A stretch of 64,000 bases of DNA, taken from assembly GCF_017948405.1 (NCBI RefSeq), contig NZ_CP072844.1:2170001-2234000 (forward strand), given 5' to 3'. The DNA is from Psychrosphaera aestuarii. Its GTDB lineage: Bacteria > Pseudomonadota > Gammaproteobacteria > Enterobacterales > Alteromonadaceae. Position 1 is the stretch's first letter. Each line of letters starts with the position of its first letter. Below the pieces are notes generated by a model. The model was not told where the DNA came from. It made no database searches and worked only from the letters and a program-made list of their open reading frames with translations. Below, in pieces: positions 1 to 8,982 of this stretch. The translations under genes and the position numbers were made by a program.

Positions 1-262
1 TGCCGGTATAAAGAGCTTTACCTGCCACTTGAAGTTTAGCAACGTCATTTGTTACTAGTTTTTGTAAGAATACTTTTGCGTCTGCGCCTTTAATGTCCAC
101 AATAGTCATGTGAGAGACGTCGAACATACCTGCATCTTGGCGAACTGCATGGTGTTCTTCGATTTGAGAGCCGTAATTAATTGGCATTTCCCAACCGTGA
201 AAGTCGACCATCTTAGCGCCCGCTTCGATGTGTTTATCAAATAAAACCGTTCTGTTGCTCAT
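1..262 (-). CDS. gcvT: Aminomethyltransferase GcvT (glycine cleavage T protein), N-terminal part
   Basis: This is the first 87 codons of the T protein of the glycine cleavage system; the rest lies beyond the left edge. The family N-terminus is clear: [16 protein letters not shown], then EEHHAVR and MFDVSHM, which bind folate and the aminomethyl-lipoyl arm. The enzyme moves the one-carbon unit from H-protein-bound aminomethyl to tetrahydrofolate. The start at 262 is preferred over an in-frame ATG at 268 because AAGGT lies 7 bases before it. It is downstream of ubiI on the same strand, 189 bases away. I saw no glycine riboswitch in that gap. Confidence 0.95.
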   Translation of the reverse strand, partial: MSNRTVLFDKHIEAGAKMVDFHGWEMPINYGSQIEEHHAVRQDAGMFDVSHMTIVDIKGADAKVFLQKLVTNDVAKLQVAGKALYTG

Positions 263-422
263 GAACATTACCTTTTAATAAAAGAGTGCTGTAAAGGACT
301 GCAGTAAAAATTTGCGCCAGAGTATACCGCATAAAAAAACAGAACTCTACGCGTTGGTGATTAGTAATATTAATGACAAATAAACGGTAACTAACTTACC
401 AAACTGTTTGAAAGTTATAAAA

Positions 423-441
423 AAACGCTGCAGACGTTTAT
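423..441 (-). terminator. Possible weak terminator after ubiI
   Basis: Read on the minus strand, AAACG and CGTTT form a 5-bp stem around TCTGCAG and run into a stretch of T. It lies just past the ubiI stop and would separate the ubi operon from gcvT. The stem is short, so this is tentative. Confidence 0.4.
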
Positions 442-451
442 CTTTCTAGCG

Positions 452-1696
452 CTATATATTATCTTTATTTTCAGCTAACACAGGTAATTCACCGGTCAAT
501 CCCATTGCTTGTTGGATTATTTTATTTTTTACGAACGGCGTTTTGTCCGTTAACTTTAAGCCAACACCTCGAATTAGTTTTTTTATCGGGTTCTTACCTT
601 CAAACAATTCTTTTAACGATGCCATTGCAGCGATATAAGTTTGTGCTTCCGATTTGCGCCATCGCTCAAATTCTCTCAATTGTTTCGTTAACCTTATTGA
701 GCCAGAGGTCAGACTTATATTTGTTTTATCGCCATTTTCATTCGTTACCGTTAAGCATTGAGCTAAGCTTGCTGCATCCAACAAACCAAGATTCATGCCG
801 AGTCCAGCCAAAGGATGAATAGTATGTGCTGCATCACCGATAAAAATAACCCGCTTGTTTAACCATTGTTGGGTATAGCGCATCGTTAGCGGGAAACTGG
901 CACGTTCGGTAATCACTTCACAAGGACCAAGTACGCTATCTGTGGCCGCGGTAAGATGTTTATTAAATTCGGCATCGCTCATTGTTTTAAGCTGTTTTGC
1001 ATGTTCAGGTGCCGTTGACCATACAATGCTACAAACATGTTGATCGGCTCCAAACATAGGTAGTAATGCTAAAGGACCTTGTGGCAAAAAGACCTGCCTG
1101 GCGCACTGTTGATGCGACTCAGTCGTTTTAATATTCGCGACGATGGCATGGTGATCATAATCGGAAAATGTGGTTGGTGTTCTAAGTTGTTTTTTCACCC
1201 AAGATAACGCGCCATCGGCTGCTATCGCCAATTTTGCCATCAGTAAACCATCTTGCAGTGTGAGTACCACTTGTTCTACATCATTGTGTATGGCGTTAAT
1301 TTCAGTATCAAATTTTAACGTAATTAATGGCTCTTCTTTGGCTGCTTTAATTAAACCATTACGAATATTATTGTTCTCGACAATATGACCTAAGTGACTT
1401 TGATTAACCTCGTGTGCGTCAAAGTTGATATCGCCAAAACTTTCTTTATCCCAAACGCGCATAGATTGATATGGCGCTAACCGCGTCGCATCCATATTTT
1501 GCCACGCATTCAAATTAGATAATATCTGCTGACTTGCTATTGATAAGGCACTCACTCTAGCTTCAGCGTCACTTAACGTTACATGCTCAGACGCTTTGTC
1601 GATAACGGTGACTTTATAACCCTGTTGTGCCAAACCAAGCGCTGCCGTTAAGCCAACACAACCGCCACCTATTACTACTATATCAGTCGATATCAT
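452..1696 (-). CDS. ubiI: FAD-dependent 2-octaprenylphenol hydroxylase UbiI (VisC)
   Basis: A 414-residue flavoprotein monooxygenase of the UbiH/COQ6 family. The N-terminal dinucleotide fold reads VVIGGGCVGLTAA (residues about 7-19), and the second FAD motif GDAAHTIHPLAG lies near residue 286. Members hydroxylate the ring of the polyprenyl-phenol intermediate in aerobic ubiquinone synthesis. The neighbour at 1743-2981 is a paralogue; in gammaproteobacteria this pair is ubiH followed by ubiI/visC in the order pepP-ubiH-ubiI, which is the order here. Assignment to UbiI (C5) rather than UbiF (C6) rests on this synteny. The intact GDAAH motif and usual length suggest an active enzyme. Confidence 0.88.
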   Translation of the reverse strand: MISTDIVVIGGGCVGLTAALGLAQQGYKVTVIDKASEHVTLSDAEARVSALSIASQQILSNLNAWQNMDATRLAPYQSMRVWDKESFGDINFDAHEVNQSHLGHIVENNNIRNGLIKAAKEEPLITLKFDTEINAIHNDVEQVVLTLQDGLLMAKLAIAADGALSWVKKQLRTPTTFSDYDHHAIVANIKTTESHQQCARQVFLPQGPLALLPMFGADQHVCSIVWSTAPEHAKQLKTMSDAEFNKHLTAATDSVLGPCEVITERASFPLTMRYTQQWLNKRVIFIGDAAHTIHPLAGLGMNLGLLDAASLAQCLTVTNENGDKTNISLTSGSIRLTKQLREFERWRKSEAQTYIAAMASLKELFEGKNPIKKLIRGVGLKLTDKTPFVKNKIIQQAMGLTGELPVLAENKDNI

Positions 1697-1742
1697 TTTA
1701 AAACTCTGTCTATTATGTCTGTTATGAAGTTACATTAATGAG

Positions 1743-2981
1743 CTACGGTAAATTGAACTGTTTGTGGCTACCCATAAAGTGTAACGCCAACCACTGTTGT
1801 AATGTGTCACACTTTTGTAACGACATTAATCCCATCGTGCGGGTAAGCGCCGGTAAGCGTCCCGGCAAGGCAAATATCCTTACTAGCATATCGGTAAATT
1901 CGGTAATACGTTCAATGTCATTTAAACGATTTTTTTGATACGCGTTGAGTATCGAAAAGTCGCCTATATCTTTACCCTGCTCTAGCGCTTGTTTAATTTC
2001 AAAAACTAAAACGCCAATGTCACGAACGCCCAAATTAAAGCCTTGTCCGGCAATAGGATGAACCGTGTGTGCCGTATTGCCCAATAACACAGTTCTAGGA
2101 CTAACAAGACGCTCAACTTTAGTAAGACTTAATGGATAAAAAGCGCGTTTTGAACAAGCGGTAATGCGACCGGCGGAATAACCAAAAGCCAGCTGAAGCG
2201 CTTCACAAAATGCGACATCATTAAGCGCCATGTTTACTTGAGCTTCATCAGGAGACTGCGTCCAAACAACGTTGTATTCGTTTTCTGCAATTGGCAAAAA
2301 TGCAATTGGACCCTTTGTAGTAAAACGTTCAAAAGCGGCATTACTATCGTACTTTTTTAATATTTTAGGCGATTGATCAATACGGACATTAGCAATTATC
2401 GCAGCTTGTTGATATTCACTCGTGTCGTTCGTAATGTTCAGCTTATCTCGGGTTGGCGAATTTCCACCCTCTGCGACCACCAGCAACTTGCCGGTTAACA
2501 TCTGTCCTGAACTTAATGACAGCAAGACATAATCATTTTGTTGGGTCGGCATTATCAAATCCGTAATATGGTCTGGACAAAACCAATGAATATCAAAATG
2601 CTTAGCGACGCTTTTTAATGCACAACCTAGATTATGCATCGAGGCGACCTGCCCCATCGCATTTAGACCATAGTCTTTGGCTTGCATTATGGTTTTGCCA
2701 ATATGACCACGATCGGAAGTGATAATAGTTTCAATTGGCCAGCCGTTACTTTTAAGTTCAGACCAGACTTGCCAATGGTTTAATAGCTGGAGTGAGCCAT
2801 GTGATAACGCGAGGCAACGTTGATCGAAGTTAGACTGAACCTTGTCTTGGCTTGTTTGCGTCACAGGCTCAACAATAGCCACAGACAAAGACGGCGCTTC
2901 TTGTTTTAAGCCAATGGCCGTTAACAGTCCTGACAGTCCGCCACCAGAAATTACTACGTCAAACAACAATGCCTCAGCCAC
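1743..2981 (-). CDS. ubiH: 2-octaprenyl-6-methoxyphenol hydroxylase UbiH
   Basis: A 412-residue FAD monooxygenase of ubiquinone synthesis (C4 hydroxylation). The FAD fold VVISGGGLSGLLTA lies at residues 9-22 and the second FAD motif GNTAHTVHPIAGQGFN near residue 300. In UbiH proteins the usual GDAAH is often GNAAH, and here it is GNTAH. The start is a GTG at 2981: AAAGGA sits 7 bases upstream, inside the end of pepP, and the gene begins 3 bases after the pepP stop, so the two are almost certainly co-transcribed and translationally close. ubiI follows 46 bases downstream on the same strand. Confidence 0.9.
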   Translation of the reverse strand: MAEALLFDVVISGGGLSGLLTAIGLKQEAPSLSVAIVEPVTQTSQDKVQSNFDQRCLALSHGSLQLLNHWQVWSELKSNGWPIETIITSDRGHIGKTIMQAKDYGLNAMGQVASMHNLGCALKSVAKHFDIHWFCPDHITDLIMPTQQNDYVLLSLSSGQMLTGKLLVVAEGGNSPTRDKLNITNDTSEYQQAAIIANVRIDQSPKILKKYDSNAAFERFTTKGPIAFLPIAENEYNVVWTQSPDEAQVNMALNDVAFCEALQLAFGYSAGRITACSKRAFYPLSLTKVERLVSPRTVLLGNTAHTVHPIAGQGFNLGVRDIGVLVFEIKQALEQGKDIGDFSILNAYQKNRLNDIERITEFTDMLVRIFALPGRLPALTRTMGLMSLQKCDTLQQWLALHFMGSHKQFNLP

Positions 2982-2984
2982 GTA

Positions 2985-4337
2985 CTAGTCCTTTGCGTTA
3001 AATATTTTTTCGAATATAGATTCTATTTCGTCAACGGTTTTTGGCACACTTTGCGTTAAGTTTTCAAAACCATCTTTTGTAATCAAAATATCGTCTTCTA
3101 TACGAACACCAATGCCATGCCATTTAGCGTCACAGTCAGCTTCACTATCTATATATATGCCTGGTTCAACGGTAAAAACCATGCCAGGCTCTAAACTACG
3201 CTCGGCACCTGCTAAATTGTAATCGCCAACATCATGCACGTCTAAACCAATCCAATGTGAGCAACCATGCATATAAAAAGCACGATGTGCATTACTTTTA
3301 ATTAACTCATCAACATTGCCAGATAAAATGCCTAATTCAACCAAGCCTTCGGTAACGGCTCTTATTGAGGCATTAGTAATAGACTTGAGTGATGCGCTTG
3401 GAGAAATTGCATCAAATACCGCTTGTTGCGCGTTTAAAACAACATTGTAAATCGCTTTTTGCTCGTCCGTAAATTTACCATTTACTGGCCACGTACGTGT
3501 GATGTCAGCTGCGTAACCTTCGAGTTCACAACCAGAGTCAATTAACACTAGATCGCCACTTTTAACTTCATCTTGGTTTTCGGTGTAATGCAAAATACAA
3601 GCATTCTCCCCACCACCTACAATAGTCCCGTAAGCAGGATGACGAGCACCGTTCATGGCATAGTGATGATGAATTTCAGCTTCTAACTGATATTCATAAA
3701 CCGGTCGATTTTGTTTAACCTGTTTAGCCGAAAACTCCATTGCACGTTGATGTGCTGCTGCTGAAATCTGTCCAGCTTTGCGCATTACATTAATTTCAGC
3801 ATCCGATTTAAATAATCTCATATTGTGCACAACGGGACGTAGGTCCAGAATTTCCGTGGGGGCTGACCAACCTTTTTTAGGGCCCATTCGCAGTTCGTGC
3901 ATGGTGTTAAAAACCAATTCATCGGCATAGTCATATTCACCCTGTGCAAAGTACAACGTCGTTTTACCGTTTATTGCGTCTTTTACAGCTTCATCGAGTT
4001 CCGTTGTATCAAACGCTCGATGGACCTTAAATTGAGAAACCGCCTGTTCTTTACCAATCCTGCGACCATGCCAAATTTCCGCTGATTTATCTTTTACTCT
4101 ACAAATTAGAGTTGAGGCATGCGCACCGTCGGCTTTCTCAACAATTAAATATGCATCAGGCTCAGGAAAACCAGTTAAATAGTGAAAATCGCTATTTTGG
4201 CGAAATGCAAACTCTGTGTCTCGACTTCTTGTTAACTCTCGTGAAGCAGGAATAATTGCCACACTATTGTTCTTCATTTTGTCGGCAAGCGCTATGCGAC
4301 GATTTACAAATTCGTTAACAGGAATTGAGTTTATCAT
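2985..4337 (-). CDS. pepP: Xaa-Pro aminopeptidase PepP
   Basis: A 450-residue metallopeptidase of family M24 that removes N-terminal residues before proline. An N-terminal aminopeptidase P domain (about residues 5-140) precedes the pita-bread catalytic domain. Metal ligands are visible in DSGCELEGYAADITRTWP (first aspartates, near 268-283), HGCSHWIGLDVHDVG (histidine, near 357), VEPGIYID (glutamate, near 391) and the late RIEDDILIT (glutamate). Length is close to the E. coli enzyme. It sits between ygfB (25-base gap) and ubiH (3-base gap) in a conserved order, an operon presumably read from ahead of ygfB. Confidence 0.94.
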   Translation of the reverse strand: MINSIPVNEFVNRRIALADKMKNNSVAIIPASRELTRSRDTEFAFRQNSDFHYLTGFPEPDAYLIVEKADGAHASTLICRVKDKSAEIWHGRRIGKEQAVSQFKVHRAFDTTELDEAVKDAINGKTTLYFAQGEYDYADELVFNTMHELRMGPKKGWSAPTEILDLRPVVHNMRLFKSDAEINVMRKAGQISAAAHQRAMEFSAKQVKQNRPVYEYQLEAEIHHHYAMNGARHPAYGTIVGGGENACILHYTENQDEVKSGDLVLIDSGCELEGYAADITRTWPVNGKFTDEQKAIYNVVLNAQQAVFDAISPSASLKSITNASIRAVTEGLVELGILSGNVDELIKSNAHRAFYMHGCSHWIGLDVHDVGDYNLAGAERSLEPGMVFTVEPGIYIDSEADCDAKWHGIGVRIEDDILITKDGFENLTQSVPKTVDEIESIFEKIFNAKD

Positions 4338-4362
4338 TTACACCTCTTTGTGATTTGCGGAA

Positions 4363-4917
4363 TTAATGTAAGGTTTTTTTAGAGTCATCTGGCACTGTTG
4401 TTTCAGTTCCAAATTCTTGATGGCATAAAATAGCGGATACACGAATAAACTCAACCACTTCATAAAAGTCGGCTTGATTTTCGTTGGTATCTTCCATTTC
4501 TGAGTCCATGCGTGTGATGTTGGTTAAATCCTCTATTACTTCGCGCACATCGTTACTGGCCAATTTTAAGTCTCGTTTATTTAAACCAAAACCGACTAAA
4601 AAATACTGTACCCAGTTAATTAATTCTTCGGCTTGATCACTCAACGGCTCATCGTCATCCATCATCAAAATTTCGAAGGCCATTTCGCCGGCTTCAAGTT
4701 GATCATATATAGATGAAACAATATCTTGTGCCGCAACTTTAATTTTACCTTTAATTGTCATGCCATTATTAAACAGCTCTGCTAGATGTTCTTGGTAATC
4801 TTTAGAGCCTTTAAACATGCCACCTGAAATTAAACCGACTAATAGGCCGTGAAATTCACTGGCTGTGGCGGTAAAGTCTTGTTCATTTAATATTTGCGCT
4901 AGTTCTTGATGCGTCAT
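4363..4917 (-). CDS. ygfB: UPF0149 family protein YgfB
   Basis: A 184-residue member of the YgfB/YecA (UPF0149) family, recognised from the N-terminus (LAQILNEQDF, then SEFHGLLVGLISGG), the acidic helical body and the late WVQYFLVGFGLN segment. The fold is all-helical and cytoplasmic. In Pseudomonas the relative YgfB has been linked to repression of ampDh3 and beta-lactam resistance, but the general biochemical role is not settled. It is the first gene of the ygfB-pepP-ubiH-ubiI operon. In enterobacteria zapA lies divergently upstream; no such gene is present here. Confidence 0.88.
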   Translation of the reverse strand: MTHQELAQILNEQDFTATASEFHGLLVGLISGGMFKGSKDYQEHLAELFNNGMTIKGKIKVAAQDIVSSIYDQLEAGEMAFEILMMDDDEPLSDQAEELINWVQYFLVGFGLNKRDLKLASNDVREVIEDLTNITRMDSEMEDTNENQADFYEVVEFIRVSAILCHQEFGTETTVPDDSKKTLH

Positions 4918-5159
4918 TGGGACTCGCTACTTTGATTCATTTGCATTGAGTGTAATAGAAACCAAGTAAAATCAGAAGTATTGAGCGAATATTGCTATCC
5001 ATCTCTACGGCAACCGTGGGATTTTCGTTCAGTTTGTAAAAAAAACGTCCATTCGAGTCATCCAAATCCCTATTTTCATTGTACTGAATGTTTGAGATGT
5101 TATATTCCGCTTTGTCATAGATAAGCTAATTTCTGGACTCAAGTATTCTGGTAATTTTG
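4918..5159. other. Gap between ygfB and 6S RNA; no gene seen
   Basis: These 242 bases should hold the ygfB promoter (minus strand). I looked for zapA, a gene of about 100 codons that usually sits here on the plus strand, and found no open frame or ZapA-like residues. AT-rich, with no clear repeat. Confidence 0.6.
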
Positions 5160-5188
5160 TTGCGCTGTTCTATGTTTAAAGTTGTACT
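5160..5188 (+). promoter_or_regulatory. Possible promoter of the 6S RNA gene
   Basis: TTGCGC at 5160-5165 and TGTACT at 5183-5188 are spaced by 17 bases. Initiation 6-8 bases later would fall at the base of the 6S RNA closing stem. The -10 box is a poor match, so this is suggestive only. Confidence 0.35.
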
Positions 5189-5191
5189 TTA

Positions 5192-5395
5192 TTATGGTAC
5201 CTGGGGTGTTTGACAGGAAACACATATCCCTGAGCCGATACTTTTTATAAAGGACGTCATCTTCCTTGCTATTGCGCAAGCTCGGCTCGCTTAACAGCGT
5301 GAATCGAGAAGCCTACGGCGAGGATATGCTGTCCGCCTTGAACACGTCGGTTGTTCAAGGGTTTGGTTTTCATCGGCACCTTGGGACCACCATAA
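5192..5395 (+). ncRNA. ssrS: 6S RNA (SsrS)
   Basis: 6S RNA binds the housekeeping RNA polymerase by imitating an open promoter and tunes transcription in stationary phase. Diagnostic blocks shared with the E. coli RNA occur in the right order: CCCTGAGCCGATA (5228-5240), CGAGAAGCC (5305-5313), and CCTTGAAC...GTTCAAGGGTT (5336-5363). The ends pair: 5192-5208 with 5377-5395, forming the terminal stem, and a large central bulge is expected between. The length of about 200 nt fits the family (184 nt in E. coli). Ends are estimated from the stem and may be off by several bases. In many gammaproteobacteria ygfA (5-formyl-THF cyclo-ligase) follows; here an M13 peptidase does. Confidence 0.92.
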
Positions 5396-5537
5396 AGTAA
5401 ACTTAACTTCTTATACACATCACTCATTTTCTTATATTCATCGCGTTCGTGTTTCTATTTACTTCCCCCTTTAGCACTAGTTTGTTAACTTAATCGATAA
5501 CTGTGTCAAAAAATAATAAAAAAGTAATAGGAATAAC

Positions 5538-7613
5538 ATGAAAAAATCTCTTCTCGCTATCTCAGTGGTCAGTGCGCTTTTTACGCTGACTGCTTGTGAA
5601 CAAAATACAACTGCTAAAAACAACGACGCTCAGACTGCTGTTGAGGTCGCTAAAAAAGCTGAACTTGGTAGTTTTGGTGTCGATCTTTCTGCTCGTAACG
5701 AAGCTATTAAACCGGGTGATGACTTCTTTATGTATGCATCAGGTACTTGGTATGACAATTATGAAATGCCAGCAGATAAAACTCGCTATGGTGCGTTTAC
5801 CGCATTAGCGGAACGCTCTGAAGAACAAGTTAAGGCTATTATCGATAGCTTAACTTCAGGTAAAAACCTGAATAAAGAAGAGCAAATGGTTGCTGACTTT
5901 TATGCAGCTTACATGGACACTGAAACACTAAATAAAAAAGGTATTTCACCGATTCAACCAGTGCTAGATAAAATCGCTAATATTGGTTCAGTAACGGATT
6001 TAACCAAAGTATTTGGTCAAGCTTGGTTAGACGGTACAACTAGCCCTATCGGTGGTGGCATGTGGTTTAACCGTTTAGACCCAGATGAATATCAAATGTC
6101 AGTAGGTGTGGGTGGCTTAGGTCTTCCAGATCGTTCTTACTACTTAACTGACAGCGAGCGTTTCCAAGACATTCGTGCGGCTTACGTTGCACACATCGCT
6201 GAAATGTTAGCGTTTGCAAAAGTTGAAAATGCTGAGCAAAAAGCCAAGGAAATTTTAGCGTTAGAAACAAAAATCGCTGAATTACAGTGGCCACGTGAAA
6301 AACGTCGTAACCGCGATTTAACGCTTAATCAAATTAAGCGCGAAGACTTAGCAAAAGAATACCCAGGATTTGATTGGGATACTTACTTTGCACAAACAGG
6401 TTACAAGGTACCACATCTAAACGTATCTCAACCACAACCAGTAAAAGACATGATCGCTGTGATCAACTCTGAATCACTAGATGTTTGGAAAGACTACCTA
6501 ACGTACCACACAATTTCGAATAATTCGGGTCTATTGTCTGAAGAAATTTATGCCGCCAATTTTGCATTCTTCGGCACTAAGTTAAGCGGACAGCAAGAGC
6601 CTCGCCCTCGCTGGAAACGTGCACTTGGCACTATGTCGGGTACCGAGTCTTTAGGTTTTGCTATTGGTAAAATTTATGTTGATCGATACTTCCCAGAAAG
6701 CTCAAAAACGCAAATGGCTGACTTAGTTGAAAACCTTCGTAAAGCATTAAGCGAACGAGTAGAAAAGTTAGATTGGATGGGTGAAGAAACGAAAGTTGAA
6801 GCGCAAGCTAAACTAGCGGCGTTTGTACCTAAAATTGGTTACCCAGATGTGTGGCAGTCATTTAATGGCCTCACAATTAAATCTGATGATCTTATTGGTA
6901 GCATTCGTAATATTCGTCAATTCTTCCAAAACGACAGTGTTGAACAAGAACTGAAGAAAACAGACCGCAACCGCTGGGGTATGACGCCGCAACAGGTAAA
7001 TGCATATTACAATTCATCGTTTAACGAAATTGTATTCCCTGCGGCCATTTTACAACCACCATTCTTTGATCCAAATGCAGATCCAGCAGTGAACTATGGA
7101 GCGATTGGTGCCGTTATTGGCCACGAAATGGGTCACGGCTTTGACGACCAAGGTTCAAAGTCAGATGCAAATGGCATTCAACGTAACTGGTGGACTGATG
7201 AAGACCGAGCTGCTTTTGATGCTAAGGCAGACATGTTAGCCGAACAATACAGCAAGTATGAGCCAATTCCTGAAAACTTCGTTAATGGACGTAACAGCCT
7301 AGGCGAAAACATTGGCGATGTAGGTGGTCTAGCAATGGCTTACCATGCATACAAACTAAGCTTAAATGGCAAGGAAGCACCGGTTATTGATGGTGTAACA
7401 GGCGACCAACGCTTCTTCTTAGCATGGGCACAAGTTTGGCGAGAAAAGCGCACTGAGCAAAGCATGTTACAACAGCTTCGCGCTGGTACTCACGCGCCTG
7501 GTCAATTCCGTGCATTAGCACCTCGTAACCACGACGCTTGGTACAAAGCATTCGATGTGAAACCGGACGACGCTTTATACTTAGCGCCAGAAGATCGCGT
7601 ACGTATTTGGTAA
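5538..7613 (+). CDS. M13 family zinc metallopeptidase (PepO/neprilysin-like), lipoprotein
   Basis: A 691-residue peptidase of the neprilysin family. The N-terminus is a lipoprotein signal with a lipobox ending LTAC (Cys20), so it is probably anchored in the periplasm or outer membrane. An M13 N-terminal domain (about 55-430) is followed by the catalytic domain with the zinc motif HEMGH near residue 529 and the third ligand in GENIGDVGG near 591. The C-terminal end, including the RALAPRNHDAWYKAFDV block, is typical. Members cleave oligopeptides; bacterial ones are thought to process or recycle peptides. It follows 6S RNA by 142 bases on the same strand and ends in a strong bidirectional terminator. 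Confidence 0.92.
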   Translation: MKKSLLAISVVSALFTLTACEQNTTAKNNDAQTAVEVAKKAELGSFGVDLSARNEAIKPGDDFFMYASGTWYDNYEMPADKTRYGAFTALAERSEEQVKAIIDSLTSGKNLNKEEQMVADFYAAYMDTETLNKKGISPIQPVLDKIANIGSVTDLTKVFGQAWLDGTTSPIGGGMWFNRLDPDEYQMSVGVGGLGLPDRSYYLTDSERFQDIRAAYVAHIAEMLAFAKVENAEQKAKEILALETKIAELQWPREKRRNRDLTLNQIKREDLAKEYPGFDWDTYFAQTGYKVPHLNVSQPQPVKDMIAVINSESLDVWKDYLTYHTISNNSGLLSEEIYAANFAFFGTKLSGQQEPRPRWKRALGTMSGTESLGFAIGKIYVDRYFPESSKTQMADLVENLRKALSERVEKLDWMGEETKVEAQAKLAAFVPKIGYPDVWQSFNGLTIKSDDLIGSIRNIRQFFQNDSVEQELKKTDRNRWGMTPQQVNAYYNSSFNEIVFPAAILQPPFFDPNADPAVNYGAIGAVIGHEMGHGFDDQGSKSDANGIQRNWWTDEDRAAFDAKADMLAEQYSKYEPIPENFVNGRNSLGENIGDVGGLAMAYHAYKLSLNGKEAPVIDGVTGDQRFFLAWAQVWREKRTEQSMLQQLRAGTHAPGQFRALAPRNHDAWYKAFDVKPDDALYLAPEDRVRIW

Positions 7614-7632
7614 TAACTTAATTACCAGCATT

Positions 7633-7680
7633 AAAAAAGCCGCTAGTTCGATGAAATATTTCATGACTAGCGGCTTTTTT
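7633..7680. terminator. Bidirectional terminator between the M13 peptidase and the MDR oxidoreductase
   Basis: A long hairpin: AAAAAAGCCGCTAGT pairs with ACTAGCGGCTTTTTT. The loop holds a second palindrome, ATGAAATATTTCAT. A and T tracts on either side let it serve both convergent genes. Confidence 0.9.
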
Positions 7681-7747
7681 GTACCTGGTGACAAAGTCAA
7701 TAACCTAAACTTCATCCCTCATTTACATATTGTAAGTAGCTAAAGTA

Positions 7748-8746
7748 TTAAAACTTAACCACTAACTTACCTTTGTTGTCACCGGTAAAGAACAAGTTCA
7801 AGCCTGTTATTGCTGACTCTAACCCTTCTAATGTGTGTGCGCGATATTTAACTTTACCGCCCATTACATAAGGCGTTAATGTTTGCAAAAGTTGCGGTAT
7901 TTCACCGAAATGATCCGGCATCGTAAAGCCTTCTATTCGAATTCGTTTTTTAATCACATTTAACCAGCTTGGACCTGGCGCGGGTTCTGCTTTTGGATAG
8001 TCTGCAATTAAGCCACATACAACCACTCGACCATGCGCGTTCATTCGTTCAAAGATATGATGTTGGATTGGGCCTCCCGTGTTTTCGAAAAATAAATCGA
8101 TGCCCTTTGGTGCAAGCTCGTCTAATTTAGCCGCTAAGTCATCCGTTTTATAATTAATGGCACCATCAAAACCTAATTCTTTAGTTATCCATTCTGCTTT
8201 TTCATCGCTACCGACAACACCAATTACGTTTAAGCCCTCTGCTTTTGCTAATTGCCCAACAATAGAACCTACTGAACCTGCTGCACCTGTCACTATTAAA
8301 GTTTCGCCTGACTTAGGTTGCCCTACTTTAATTAGTCCTTGAGTTGCCGTTAAACCAGGAAGTGCAAATACCGATAACACCGCTTCATCTGAAACAGGCG
8401 CTTCAATTTTATTGAGCCCTTCTGCACTTCCGACATAGTAATGTTGCCAGCCCATCATACCCATTACACGGTCGCCAACTTGGAACTTATCACTTTTACT
8501 TGCAACGACTTCACCAATACCTGAGCTACGCATAACATCACCCAGTTCAACCGGTGGTATATAACTTTCTGTATCTGGGCTCATCCAACCAAACATCGCT
8601 GGATCTAAAGACATCATGTTTTGTTTAACTAACACTTCACCGTCGTTAATATCACGAACTTCATTTTCTCTGATTTCAAACAAACTGTCATCAATCGGCC
8701 CGCCAGTAGGACGTTTCATTAAATGGATCGATTTATTTGTAGTCAT
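7748..8746 (-). CDS. NADP-dependent medium-chain oxidoreductase (CurA/PTGR-like)
   Basis: A 332-residue zinc-independent enzyme of the medium-chain dehydrogenase/reductase superfamily, closest in pattern to the leukotriene B4 dehydrogenase/CurA group. An N-terminal GroES-like domain (about 1-130) includes LSLDPAMFGWM, and the nucleotide-binding motif reads VTGAAGSVGSIVGQLAK near 152-168. ENTGGPIQHHIF and ICGLI-like segments (here VVCGLIADY) are typical of double-bond reductases that act on enals or enones. It is single, convergent with the M13 peptidase. The physiological substrate cannot be told from sequence. Confidence 0.82.
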   Translation of the reverse strand: MTTNKSIHLMKRPTGGPIDDSLFEIRENEVRDINDGEVLVKQNMMSLDPAMFGWMSPDTESYIPPVELGDVMRSSGIGEVVASKSDKFQVGDRVMGMMGWQHYYVGSAEGLNKIEAPVSDEAVLSVFALPGLTATQGLIKVGQPKSGETLIVTGAAGSVGSIVGQLAKAEGLNVIGVVGSDEKAEWITKELGFDGAINYKTDDLAAKLDELAPKGIDLFFENTGGPIQHHIFERMNAHGRVVVCGLIADYPKAEPAPGPSWLNVIKKRIRIEGFTMPDHFGEIPQLLQTLTPYVMGGKVKYRAHTLEGLESAITGLNLFFTGDNKGKLVVKF

Positions 8747-8982
8747 TTTTATTCCTTGTATTCAATGTGTTAACACAAACTGTTGTGGTTACAGCGTCTA
8801 ATTTAAACGCGGCATCTAGGTTTCTTCTATTTGACGCTTTTATTTGGTATTTCAAGGGCATTAGAAAAATTAATAACCTACATTAAAATAAATTAGAGCT
8901 ATTACTTAACTTTTAATTGACGAAACAACAATAAAATATAATCATGCACAAAATCTATATATTTATTCATTAAGGAAAACAA

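Noticed and set aside
263..451. Glycine riboswitch upstream of gcvT
   Set aside because: I looked for the paired glycine aptamer core ahead of gcvT and found neither the conserved blocks nor a suitable stem layout.
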